A DNA stretch of 64,000 bases from Streptomyces zingiberis (lineage in GTDB: Bacteria > Actinomycetota > Actinomycetes > Streptomycetales > Streptomycetaceae), in NCBI RefSeq assembly GCF_012034935.1, contig NZ_JAATEN010000022.1, positions 1-64,000 of the forward strand, given 5' to 3'. Shown here in pieces: positions 39,282 through 47,074 of the stretch. The stretch's first letter is position 1; the number at the start of each line of letters is the position of its first letter. The notes under the pieces were generated by a model that was not told where the DNA came from, ran no database searches, and saw only the letters and a list, made by a program, of their open reading frames with translations. The position numbers and the translations under genes are program-made.

Positions 39282-41110
39282 GCACCACGGCCACCACCGC
39301 CGCCGGCACCACCACCGCCAACGCCACCGCCGACACCGACACCGGCACCGCCGGCACCCCGGCGGCCGGCCCCGGCACCCCGGGCCCGGAGGCACCCACG
39401 CGCGGAGCGCTGCGCGCCCTGCTCCCCGCGCTCGCCGCGCACCGCGCCCTGACGGCCCGCACCTGCGCCGCCGCCCTCCTCGAACAGGGCTCCCTCGTCG
39501 CGCTGCTGACCCTGGCCGCGCACACCGTGGGCACCGCCGTCCTCGACGGGCGCGCCCCCTCGGCCGGCACCGTCACCGCGCTCCTCGCCCTGGTCACCGT
39601 GCGCGCCCTGATGACCTGGCGCGAGATGGACCTCTCGCACGACCTGGCCTACCGGGTGCTGGCCGTGCTGCGGGTCCGTGTCTTCGACGGGCTCGCCCGC
39701 AGCGCGCCCGCCCGGGTCGCGGGGAGGCGCAGCGGCGACCTCGCGGCCACCGCCATGGCCGACGTGGAGGCGCTGGAGTTCTTCTACGCCCACACCACCG
39801 CCCAGCTGCTGGCGGCCGGGACGGTCCTCTCCGGGGCCACCGTGGTCCTCGCCACGGTGGAGCCGTGGCTGGTGGCGGTCGTGGCGCCGGTCGCGGCGCT
39901 GCTCGCCGCGGCCCCGTTCGCCGACGCGCGCGCCCGCGCGGCGCGCGGCGGCCGTACCCGCACCGCCGTCGCGGGGCTGTCGGCGGACACCGTGGAGACC
40001 GTCGACGGGCTGCGTGAACTGCTCGCCTTCGGCGCCCTCGCCGAACGCCGCCGCGCACTGGCCCGGCGGGGGCGGCAGGTGGGCCGGGCCCAGCGATCCG
40101 AGGCCACCTGGGAGACCGTCGCCGCCGCGGCGCGCGACCTCCTCATCGTGCTCGCGGCGCTGGGCGTGGTGGCCACGGTGGCGCACTCGGTCACCTCGGG
40201 CCGGCTGCACGGCGCGTGGGCTCCGGCGGCGCTGGCGCTGGCGCTGTCCGTCCTGGGCCCCGTCGCCGAGTCGGCCCGCGCCCTGAGCCAGGCCGTGGCG
40301 CTGCGCGCCGCCGCCTCCCGGGTCCGCGCGGCCGTCCGGGCCCCCGCCCTCGCCCCGCCGCCCGCCGCGCCCCGCCCCCTGCCTCCCGGACCGCTGGGCG
40401 TGCGGCTGCACGAGGTGAGCTTCGGCTACGGCGGCGCGCCCGTGCTGGACGGCCTCCGCCTGACCGTCCCCCCGGGCCGGACCCTCGCCCTGGTCGGCGC
40501 CTCCGGTGCCGGCAAGTCGACCTGTGCCCATCTGCTGGCCCGCTTCTGGGACCCGTCCGCCGGAGCCGTCCAGCTGCTGCCGGAGGGCGGCGACCCCGTG
40601 GATCTGCGGGAGGTGGACGACGCGGAACTGCGGCGCGCCGTCGTCCTGGTGGGGCAGGACACCCCGCTCTTCCACGGCACCCTCGCCGAGAACCTGCGGC
40701 TCGCCGCGCCCGACGCGGACGGCTCGGAACTCGCCGCGGCGGCACGGCGGTGCGGCGTCGACCGGATCGCCCCGCTGGACACCCTCGTCGGCGAGCGCGG
40801 CGCCACCCTCTCCGGAGGCCAGCGGGCCCGCGTCGCCCTCGCCCGCGCGCTGCTGGTCCGGCCGCGGGTCCTCGTGCTCGACGAGTCCACGGCCCACCTG
40901 GACAACGCCGGCGACGCCCGGCTCGCCACCGCGCTGGCGGCGGAGGGCCGCACCACGATCGTCATCGCCCACCGCCCGGCGACCATCCGCCGCGCCGACC
41001 GCATCGCCGTCCTCCGCGACGGCCGCGTGGCGGAGGAGGGCACCTGGGAGGAGCTCACCGCCCGCCCGGACAGCGCGCTCAACCACCTCCTCGCCACGAC
41101 CCCCTCCTGA
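39278..41110 (+). CDS. ABC exporter subunit 2 (CydC-like)
   Basis: 610 residues, starting at an ATGA overlap. A Thr/Ala/Gly-rich N-terminal extension of about 45 residues precedes the membrane domain, in which the segment near TWREMDLSHDLAYRVLAVLR matches CydC-type exporters. The ATPase domain has GASGAGKST, LSGGQRARVALARALL, VLVLDESTAHLD and VIAHRPATI. Walker B glutamate is present in both subunits, so both sites may hydrolyse ATP. This is the last gene of the RiPP operon. The downstream hairpin at 41227-41258 can end its transcript. Confidence 0.85.
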   Translation: MSTTATTAAGTTTANATADTDTGTAGTPAAGPGTPGPEAPTRGALRALLPALAAHRALTARTCAAALLEQGSLVALLTLAAHTVGTAVLDGRAPSAGTVTALLALVTVRALMTWREMDLSHDLAYRVLAVLRVRVFDGLARSAPARVAGRRSGDLAATAMADVEALEFFYAHTTAQLLAAGTVLSGATVVLATVEPWLVAVVAPVAALLAAAPFADARARAARGGRTRTAVAGLSADTVETVDGLRELLAFGALAERRRALARRGRQVGRAQRSEATWETVAAAARDLLIVLAALGVVATVAHSVTSGRLHGAWAPAALALALSVLGPVAESARALSQAVALRAAASRVRAAVRAPALAPPPAAPRPLPPGPLGVRLHEVSFGYGGAPVLDGLRLTVPPGRTLALVGASGAGKSTCAHLLARFWDPSAGAVQLLPEGGDPVDLREVDDAELRRAVVLVGQDTPLFHGTLAENLRLAAPDADGSELAAAARRCGVDRIAPLDTLVGERGATLSGGQRARVALARALLVRPRVLVLDESTAHLDNAGDARLATALAAEGRTTIVIAHRPATIRRADRIAVLRDGRVAEEGTWEELTARPDSALNHLLATTPS

Positions 41111-41226
41111 GCGAGGCCACCCGTCCCCGCCCGGCGGGCCGTGAGGGGCCTGAGAGCGCGGCCGAGGGCCGGGCGACCGGCAGTGGTGGACGCGCGTCAC
41201 GCCGACGGCGTGGGCGCGCACCGAAA

Positions 41227-41258
41227 GAGCGCCCGACCGGTCGCGTGGCCGGGCGCTC
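41227..41258. terminator. Convergent terminator hairpin
   Basis: GAGCGCCCG at 41227-41235 pairs perfectly with 41250-41258. It lies between the end of the exporter gene (+) and the end of the DUF397 gene (-), so it can serve both strands. Confidence 0.7.
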
Positions 41259-41284
41259 CAACCGCCGTGTACCGACGGACGGTG

Positions 41285-41497
41285 CTACCGCTGCTCGAAC
41301 TCACCATCCACTATGCCGCCGTTGAACGCGGCCCACTTGCCAGGGGCGAAGGCGAGGGCCGGGCCGACTCCGTTGTCCTTGCTGTCACGCGTGGCCACCC
41401 GTCCATCGGCCAGGAAGGCGACCTCTACACACTGGCCGTTGTTCTGAGAGTGGCTGGACCTACGCCACACCGCACCCGCAAGGTCTGAACTCATCAT
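41285..41497 (-). CDS. DUF397 domain protein
   Basis: 70 residues with the DUF397 pattern WRRSSHSQNNGQCVEVAFL, then VATRDSKDN and GKWAAFNGGI. These small proteins are encoded next to DUF5753-type XRE regulators in streptomycetes (the BldB/WhiJ-like arrangement) and are thought to modulate them. The ATG overlaps the stop of the XRE gene (ATGA), so the two are translated together. Confidence 0.85.
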   Translation of the reverse strand: MMSSDLAGAVWRRSSHSQNNGQCVEVAFLADGRVATRDSKDNGVGPALAFAPGKWAAFNGGIVDGEFEQR

Positions 41498-42378
41498 CGC
41501 GCAAACTCCTTTGCCGCTTGTCGAAGCATGTTCCGTGTGCCGTCGGCCTCCATGGCCGCCTCCCAGATCGATGTGAACGCCCGGTCGTACCGCTCGATCT
41601 CGTGCGACTTGTCGAGGTAGAGGTCACCGGTGAAGCCCTCCATGTAAACGGTGGGCGGCTCCATCGGCCGGCCGTCACCGTTGACAGGGAAACGGAGGAT
41701 GGTGAACGGGCCGGACATGAGTCCCTGGTGCACGCCTGCCGAGAACGGCACGATCCGCAGCGAGACATTCGGCATGTCCATCACCTCCGCCAGCCGGTTC
41801 AACTGGCGAGTCATCACTTCGCCGCCGCCGATCGGCTGCCGGAGCACTGCTTCACCGAGGGCCAGTTCCAGGGTAGGCGGAGCGGTCACCCTGGTCAGCA
41901 GCTCCTGACGCGCGAGGCGAACGTGCACGCGACGTTCGATCTCATCGGGATCGACGTCGGGGTTGTCCGCCTGAATCAGGACGCGGGCGTAGTCCTCCGT
42001 CTGCACCAGCCCCGGCACGAGGTCCTTGATGTACTGCCGCATGTCGGCAGCCGCGCCTTCCAGCCCGATGAACAGGTCGAACCCCGCCGGAATCACATCG
42101 CCGTAGGAGTGCCACCACCCCCGGTTCTTCGTCTCCTTGGCCAGACCCATCAGGCCTTCGGTCAACTCGGCGCCAGCACCGTACACCCGGCACATGACCT
42201 CGACATCCAGGCTGCGCATGGACGTCTGCCCCGTCTCGATGCGCCAGATCTTCTGGTCCGACCACTCCAGGGCCGTCGCCGCCGCGCGTACGGTCAGTCG
42301 CGCACGATTGCGCAGCTCACGCAGGTGCCGCCCGAGTTGACGGCGAGGCACGGTCGAGCCGCTTGCCGCTCCTGCCAC
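41494..42378 (-). CDS. XRE-family regulator with DUF5753 C-terminal domain
   Basis: 294 residues from the GTG at 42378, chosen because GGAGG lies eight bases upstream. An earlier GTG at 42405 has no ribosome site. Helix-turn-helix near the N-terminus (RHLRELRNRARLTVRAAATALEWSDQKIWRIETGQTSM, read in pieces), then the DUF5753 domain (LVPGLVQTEDYARVL, PSAGVHQGL-like PFSAGVHQGLM, YMEGFTGDLYLDK). WhiJ-like regulators of this type influence development in Streptomyces. Target genes cannot be read here; the divergent gene pair is the nearest candidate. Confidence 0.87.
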   Translation of the reverse strand: MAGAASGSTVPRRQLGRHLRELRNRARLTVRAAATALEWSDQKIWRIETGQTSMRSLDVEVMCRVYGAGAELTEGLMGLAKETKNRGWWHSYGDVIPAGFDLFIGLEGAAADMRQYIKDLVPGLVQTEDYARVLIQADNPDVDPDEIERRVHVRLARQELLTRVTAPPTLELALGEAVLRQPIGGGEVMTRQLNRLAEVMDMPNVSLRIVPFSAGVHQGLMSGPFTILRFPVNGDGRPMEPPTVYMEGFTGDLYLDKSHEIERYDRAFTSIWEAAMEADGTRNMLRQAAKEFAR

Positions 42379-42595
42379 TTGATGTACCTCCGATCTGGAA
42401 CCCACCTTACATCCGATATGGAATCCCTCGCATTGTCATTGCGGAATAGGAAATATCTGTTCGAAGATTCCGCCATCGGATATTCAATCTGGAGTGTTGC
42501 ATATTCGAGTACTCCAGTGCTTCACTCGGTGGCCCCACGGGTGACCCACAGGCGCCCCATGCGATCCCAGGTGTGGTGAAGGAGACCGGAGAGCG
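42379..42595. promoter_or_regulatory. AT-rich divergent promoter region with inverted repeats
   Basis: The segment is markedly richer in A+T than its neighbours. It holds CTGGAGT (42489-42495) pairing with ACTCCAG (42511-42517), and two inverted copies of a CCGAT-centred word (about 42412-42421 and 42471-42480). It lies between the XRE gene (-) and the resolvase-like gene (+), so it probably carries both promoters and the XRE operator. Confidence 0.5.
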
Positions 42596-42913
42596 ATGAA
42601 TCCGCTGATCTTTGGCTACATGCGCGTTCCCGACGGCATGAGTGACGAGGAGGCGAAGAAGAAGCGCGACGACCTCAACTCCTACGCGGCAAGAAACGGC
42701 TACCAGCTGGCGGCCGTATTCCACGAGTACGTGATGGGGGCGCAGGCGGCATTCACGGAATTGATCGAGGCGGTGAAGCACGCCGAGGCGAAGCACGTTG
42801 TCGTGACGTCCTACCGGGAGTTGGCGCTCGGCAAGCCGCTCCAGGACGCCATGCTGGCGCACCTGTCGTGGGTCACCGGTGCAGAGGTCATCAGCCTGGA
42901 CGAGTGCGCATGA
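42596..42913 (+). CDS. Small resolvase-N-domain-like protein
   Basis: 105 residues. The start GYMRVPDGMSDEEAKKKRDDLNSYAARNGYQL resembles the first strand and helix of serine recombinases (GYARVST) when read in pieces, but the catalytic Ser position is Pro (GYMRVPD) and no DNA-binding domain follows. It is therefore unlikely to be a recombinase. Such stand-alone proteins are found with ATP-binding and XRE/DUF397 genes in streptomycetes. Function unknown. A GGAG site precedes the ATG. It overlaps the next gene by ATGA. Confidence 0.7.
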   Translation: MNPLIFGYMRVPDGMSDEEAKKKRDDLNSYAARNGYQLAAVFHEYVMGAQAAFTELIEAVKHAEAKHVVVTSYRELALGKPLQDAMLAHLSWVTGAEVISLDECA

Positions 42914-43578
42914 CGGGCCAATCGCGACCGTACCGTCCGCAGGACGTGCGCTTCTTCGACCAGCTGTCGCTGGCAGCGGTCCGCTCGGCCGTTTCGACGT
43001 CCCGTCACTTCCTGCGGCTCACCCTGTTCAAGTGGCAGGCGGCGTTCGTCGAGGACGACGCACTTCTGATCACGTCGGAACTGGTGACCAACGCGGTCAC
43101 GGCCACCGGGGTTCTCACCGATCACCCGACGTGGGGTGAGTTGGAGAAGCTCAACCTCGTTCAGGTGCGACTGGTTGGTCTGCGGGACAGCATCGTCATT
43201 GAGGTGTGGGACGCATCGCCTGAAGCTCCCACTCCGATGCAGGCCGACGATGACGCCGAGGACGGGCGTGGACTTCTGCTCGTGCAGCAGCTTGCCGAGC
43301 GGTGGGGTTCGTACCGTCCGCGCGCCGTGAGCGGCAAGGTGGTCTGGGCGGAACTGGCCGTACGGCCACCCCGGCCCACACCGCTGCCCCGGCGTGAGAA
43401 GTCGGCACGCTCAACGATCCGGCCTGTGCGGCCGGACGTTGGGTTTCTGCGGCGTGTGCCGACCGGGTGGAGGTGGCCTTCTGGTGGCCTTCTCATGGCG
43501 CGGCACACGGGCATGACCCGAGCGGTGCGGGCCCGCGGCCGGGTGCCGCTCGGGGTCCTCAGCCCAGACCGGCCGTGA
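42910..43578 (+). CDS. ATP-binding protein (HATPase, RsbW/SpoIIAB-like)
   Basis: 222 residues from the ATG at 42910. A GHKL ATPase core is visible: N-box LITSELVTNAVTA, G1 IEVWDASPEAP and G2 EDGRGLLLVQQLAERWG. No histidine-phosphotransfer or sensor part, as in anti-sigma-factor-type kinases. A basic C-terminal tail of about 60 residues follows. It is co-translated with the resolvase-like gene. Its 3' end overlaps the convergent IclR gene by 20 bases. Possible partner of an anti-sigma antagonist elsewhere. Confidence 0.8.
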   Translation: MTGQSRPYRPQDVRFFDQLSLAAVRSAVSTSRHFLRLTLFKWQAAFVEDDALLITSELVTNAVTATGVLTDHPTWGELEKLNLVQVRLVGLRDSIVIEVWDASPEAPTPMQADDDAEDGRGLLLVQQLAERWGSYRPRAVSGKVVWAELAVRPPRPTPLPRREKSARSTIRPVRPDVGFLRRVPTGWRWPSGGLLMARHTGMTRAVRARGRVPLGVLSPDRP

Positions 43579-44320
43579 TCCTTCCGGCGGTGCGGCGCAT
43601 CAGCGGGGCGAGTTCGGCCGCGCGGGCGTGGTCGAGGCGGGTGGCGGGGGCGGAGAGCGTGACGGCGGCGACGCAGCGGCCGGAGCGGTCGTGGACGGGC
43701 ACGCCGGTGGCGTGGACGCCGGTGACGCTCTCGCCGGCGTTGAGGGCGTAACCCCGCCCGCGGCTCTCCTCCAGGTCGGCGAGGAAGGCCCCCAGGTCGG
43801 TGAGCGTGGTCTCGGTGAGCGCGGCCAGGCCGGCGGCGCAGCGCTCGCGTACGGCCTCCGGGGGCAGGTCCCACAGCAGGGCCTTGCCCGCGGCCGTGGC
43901 GTGGGCGGGGACGTGGTCGCCGGTGCGGGGGGAGACCCGCAGCGGGTGCGGGCCCTCGACGCCGTCGAGGAAGTAGACGTCGGGGCCGTGCGGCACCAGG
44001 AGGTTGGCGGTCTCCCCGGTGGCGTCGCGCAGCTGCTCCAGGTGGGGGCGGGCGGTCCGCCGCAGGGTGTCCTCGTCCACACCGGCGCGGAGGCCGAGGA
44101 GCGCGGGGCCCGGCCGGTAGCGCTTGCCGCCGGTCTCCTGCTCGGCGAAGCCGTGGGCGCGGAGCGTGGAGAGCAGGCGGTGCGCGGTGGACGCGGCGAC
44201 GCCGAGGTGGCCGCTGAGCTCGGTCACCCGGACCGCCCCCCGGTCGCGCAGGAAGAGCAGCGTGCGCAGCGTGTTGGCCGCGGAGGTCGCGCCGTACGGG
44301 TCGGACGAGTGATTCGGCAT
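43559..44320 (-). CDS. IclR-family transcriptional regulator
   Basis: 253 residues from the ATG at 44320 (an ATG at 44344 is equally possible, since neither has a clear ribosome site). Winged helix RVTELSGHLGVAASTAHRLLSTLRAHGF, in pieces, then the IclR effector domain with PVHDRSGRCVAAVTLSAPATRL and AHATAAGKALL. It is divergent from the benzoylformate decarboxylase-like gene across 147 bases and probably controls it in response to an aromatic acid. This is inferred from position. Confidence 0.85.
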   Translation of the reverse strand: MPNHSSDPYGATSAANTLRTLLFLRDRGAVRVTELSGHLGVAASTAHRLLSTLRAHGFAEQETGGKRYRPGPALLGLRAGVDEDTLRRTARPHLEQLRDATGETANLLVPHGPDVYFLDGVEGPHPLRVSPRTGDHVPAHATAAGKALLWDLPPEAVRERCAAGLAALTETTLTDLGAFLADLEESRGRGYALNAGESVTGVHATGVPVHDRSGRCVAAVTLSAPATRLDHARAAELAPLMRRTAGRITAGLG

Positions 44321-44467
44321 AGCAGAAAGAATAGCCGAGGGCATTTCGCCACACCGGCATCATTCGTAGCCTCGCAGCTCAGAGGCTCCGGTATCTCATC
44401 ATTTTTTTCCGTGGTGAAGAATCACGCCCGCCTGCCCCCGGATCTCCCCTTTCCGAGAGGACCCCTC

Positions 44468-46063
44468 GTGCGCACCGTTCGCGACGCCGCCTTCGACGTG
44501 CTGCGCCGGCACGGCATGACCAGGATTTTCGCCAACCCCGGTTCCACCGAGGTGCCGCTCCTCACCGACCTCCCCGGCGACCTGGAGTTCGTGCTCGCGC
44601 TGCACGAGGGCTCGGTCGTCGGCGCGGCCACCGGCTGGGCCCTCGTCCGGGACCGGCCCGCGGTCGTCCTGCTGCACACCACCGCGGGTCTCGGGAACGC
44701 CGCCGGGGCGCTGGCCACGGCGCGCGTCAACCGGGCCCCGATGGTCGTCCTGGTCGGCCAGCAGGACCGCGGGCACCTCGCCCAGGAGCCGTTCCTGGCC
44801 GGCCGGCTCGACGGGCTCGGCGGCGACTACCCGGTCCGCACCGAGACCCCGGTGCGCGCCCAGGACGTGCCGGGGGCGATCGGCCGCGCCGTCCACGCCG
44901 CGCGGCGCGAGCGGGGCCCGGCGCTGGTGATCGTCCCCATGGACGACTGGGGGCGGCCCGCCGAGGACCTGCCCGTCCCCGCGCCCGCCGAACTGCGCCA
45001 CTCCACCGGCGCCGACCCCCACCTCGTCGAGCGCGTCGCCGGCCTCCTCGCCGGGGCCGGCTCGCCCGCCCTGGTGGCCGGGGCCGGCGCGGACGACCGC
45101 AGGACCTGGGACGCGCTGGCCACCCTGGCCGGCCGGCTCGGCTGCCCGGTGTGGCAGGAGCCGTTCGGCGCCCGGGCCGGCTTCCCGCAGGACCACCCGC
45201 AGTTCGCCGGCCATCTGCCCGCCGGCCGCGCCGAGCTGCGCGAGATCCTCGCCCCGTACGACCTCGTCCTCGCCGTCGGCGCGCCGGTGCTGCGCCAGTA
45301 CGGATACCAGGACGGCCCCCTGGCCCCCGCCACCACCCGGCTCGCGCTGGTCACCGACGATCCGGCCGAGGCCGAACGCGCCCCCGTCGGCCTGGCCGTC
45401 GTGGCGCCGCTGCCCGGATTCTGCGCCGCGCTGGCGGAGCGGACCCCCGCCCGCGCGGCCACCTTCGCGGCGGCCCGCCCGCCGTCGCCCGCACCGCCGG
45501 CGCCGGGCGAGCCGCTCCGCCCCGAACACGTGCTCGCCGCCCTCGCGCGGCGGATGCCGGCCGACACCGTGGTCGTGGAGGAGACCCCGTCCAGCCGCAC
45601 CCGGCTCCACGAACTCCTGCCCGCCCGGGAGCCGCTGGGGTTCCTCAGCGCGGCGATGGGCGGCCTGGGCTTCGCGCTGCCCGCCGCGATCGGTGTACGG
45701 ATGGGGGCGCCCGGCCGCCCGGTCGTGGCGGTGGCGGGGGACGGCTCCGCCCTGTACCAGATCCAGGCGCTGTGGACGGCCGCGCACTACGGGGTCGGCG
45801 TGATCTTCGTGGTCCTCGCCAACGGCCGCTACGCGATCATGGACCAGCTCGCGGCGGAACAGGGGGGCAAGGCCCCGTGGCCCGCGTTCACCGAGGTCTC
45901 CGTGGCCGGCCTGGCCCGGTCCCTGGGGTGCCCGGCGCGCACCGTCACCGGCCACGGCGATCTGCTGCGCACGCTCGACGAGCTGACGCCCACGCTCGGC
46001 AACCGCACCGAACCCCTCGTCCTCGAAGTCGCCGTGACGGCGGACCCCGCGCCTCCCGCCTGA
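44468..46063 (+). CDS. mdlC: Benzoylformate decarboxylase-like ThDP enzyme
   Basis: 531 residues, matching the usual length of about 528. The GTG at 44468 follows GAGAGGA. ThDP-binding GDGSALYQIQALW is present near the C-terminus, and the N-terminal active-site words NPGSTE, ALHEGSVVGAATG and LLHTTAGLGNAAGAL correspond to Ser26, Glu47 and His70 of the Pseudomonas enzyme. The segment VLRQYGYQDG aligns with the region carrying catalytic His281, but no His is seen there. Expected reaction: decarboxylation of benzoylformate or a related 2-oxo acid to an aldehyde. The divergent IclR gene fits an aromatic catabolic role. Another 2-oxo acid decarboxylase is possible. Confidence 0.75.
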   Translation: MRTVRDAAFDVLRRHGMTRIFANPGSTEVPLLTDLPGDLEFVLALHEGSVVGAATGWALVRDRPAVVLLHTTAGLGNAAGALATARVNRAPMVVLVGQQDRGHLAQEPFLAGRLDGLGGDYPVRTETPVRAQDVPGAIGRAVHAARRERGPALVIVPMDDWGRPAEDLPVPAPAELRHSTGADPHLVERVAGLLAGAGSPALVAGAGADDRRTWDALATLAGRLGCPVWQEPFGARAGFPQDHPQFAGHLPAGRAELREILAPYDLVLAVGAPVLRQYGYQDGPLAPATTRLALVTDDPAEAERAPVGLAVVAPLPGFCAALAERTPARAATFAAARPPSPAPPAPGEPLRPEHVLAALARRMPADTVVVEETPSSRTRLHELLPAREPLGFLSAAMGGLGFALPAAIGVRMGAPGRPVVAVAGDGSALYQIQALWTAAHYGVGVIFVVLANGRYAIMDQLAAEQGGKAPWPAFTEVSVAGLARSLGCPARTVTGHGDLLRTLDELTPTLGNRTEPLVLEVAVTADPAPPA

Positions 46064-46208
46064 CGCGCGGCCGGCCCCGCTCCCGCGCCCCCACTCCGTC
46101 GCCCCCGGCCGATCCCGTTCCCGCCGCCACACCCCGGTGTCCGTGTGAGTCCCGCGACAGCCGGGGGCCCCTGACCGCCCCCGCCGATCGTTGTAGTCTC
46201 CGAAGGGA

Positions 46209-46290
46209 CGCCCTTGACCCGCAGGCAGCGGGCAGGGAGCAGACGAGTCGGGAGATCCTCATGCTGCGCACCTTGTTCAAGTCCAAGAGC
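46209..46290 (+). repeat. Left copy of an imperfect direct repeat of the panD promoter and 5' end
   Basis: 46209-46240 matches 49759-49790 at 28 of 32 bases, and 46261-46290 matches the first ten panD codons (49810-49839) at 27 of 30. The distance between the two blocks is the same within one base in both copies. The repeats flank a 3.5-kb accessory region. Confidence 0.85.
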
Positions 46291-46293
46291 TAG
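46261..46293 (+). pseudogene. panD: panD 5' remnant
   Basis: Ten codons, MLRTLFKSKS, then TAG. Compare MLRTMFKSKI at the start of intact panD at 49810. A GGGAGATC ribosome-like site is kept upstream. After the tenth codon all similarity ends, as expected where an insertion cut the gene. Confidence 0.7.
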
Positions 46294-46711
46294 CGTTTGC
46301 ATGTTTCCGCAGGTCAGAGGCTTGATGGCCCCGCTCAGGTCAGCAAACGGTCAGCATCGGGCGCGGGAGTGTCCCAGCTTGCTGACCAGGTGGCCGCCAC
46401 GACGGGTGACCTCGACAGGTCTCTGGCTCCCACCGAAGCCGCAGCCGGTCCGACCGCGGCGGCCCTCCGTGTGACCTGCTGTGTCATGATCACCCGCGCC
46501 CGCAGGCGGGCTGGTCCGGGCGTGCAGGGCATCCGGGCGTGCAGGGCAGCCGGTTGCCGCGCCACCTGGGGGCCTGCACGGGTAGGCGAGGATGCGCTAA
46601 GCGCCCACTGGGTGAGATGTCCGAGAAGGGCGGGTGGCCGCCCGACCCGTACGTGCGACAGGGGACCCCGTATCCGCCATGCCGTCGCTTCCCAGCAGCG
46701 ATACTGGATAC
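46294..46711. other. Non-coding left part of the accessory island
   Basis: About 420 bases with no supportable gene. It contains two copies of CCGGGCGTGCAGGGCA (46515-46530 and 46532-46547) and CGTTTGC/GCAAACG arms near 46294 and 46343. No integrase gene or tRNA is seen. Confidence 0.5.
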
Positions 46712-47074
46712 ATGGACACGACGACCACCGCACCCCGCGCCGAGGTGCTGCGGGACCGCTACCGCAGCCGACTGCCCGAGCGCTTGCAGGAGCTGGCCGG
46801 CCCCGTCGAGGGCACCGTGGACCTGCCGCTCCACATCGTCTGGTCCGGGCGGACGAGCTACAGCCTGGACCGTCCGAAGTCCCGCATGACGCTCTACCGG
46901 ACCGTCCTCGCCGAAGGACTGAGTGAGGACTTGGTGGCACTCCTGCACCACCGGCTGCTCACAGAGCAGTGGCCCGTGCTGCGGCGCTTGATCAGCCCCT
47001 ACATCCGCGAGGCCTGGGAGGACGTTTTCCCCGAGCTGCTCCGCACCGCTCCGGCCGACACGACCGCCGCGTGA
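46712..47074 (+). CDS. Small partner protein of the nucleotidyltransferase
   Basis: 120 residues from the ATG at 46712. No good ribosome site is seen, so it may be leaderless or start elsewhere. The protein is mostly helical, with VDLPLHIVWSGRTSYSLDRP followed by SRMTLYRTVLAEGLSEDLVALLH, in pieces. Its stop overlaps the start of the nucleotidyltransferase gene (GTGA), the arrangement of a toxin-antitoxin operon. It does not look like the winged-helix AbiEi antitoxin. An antitoxin or regulator role is inferred from position. Confidence 0.65.
   Translation: MDTTTTAPRAEVLRDRYRSRLPERLQELAGPVEGTVDLPLHIVWSGRTSYSLDRPKSRMTLYRTVLAEGLSEDLVALLHHRLLTEQWPVLRRLISPYIREAWEDVFPELLRTAPADTTAA

Noticed and set aside
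37542..41110. CydDC thiol exporter for cytochrome bd
   Set aside because: No cydAB genes are nearby, and the genes overlap the RiPP operon by GTGA/ATGA junctions, so peptide export is the better reading.
42596..42913. Functional serine recombinase
   Set aside because: The catalytic Ser position is Pro, the protein is only 105 residues, and there is no DNA-binding domain.
46294..46711. tRNA gene or tRNA-derived attachment site at the island edge
   Set aside because: No cloverleaf or T-loop word is found. The only repeated edge sequence is the panD 5' end.
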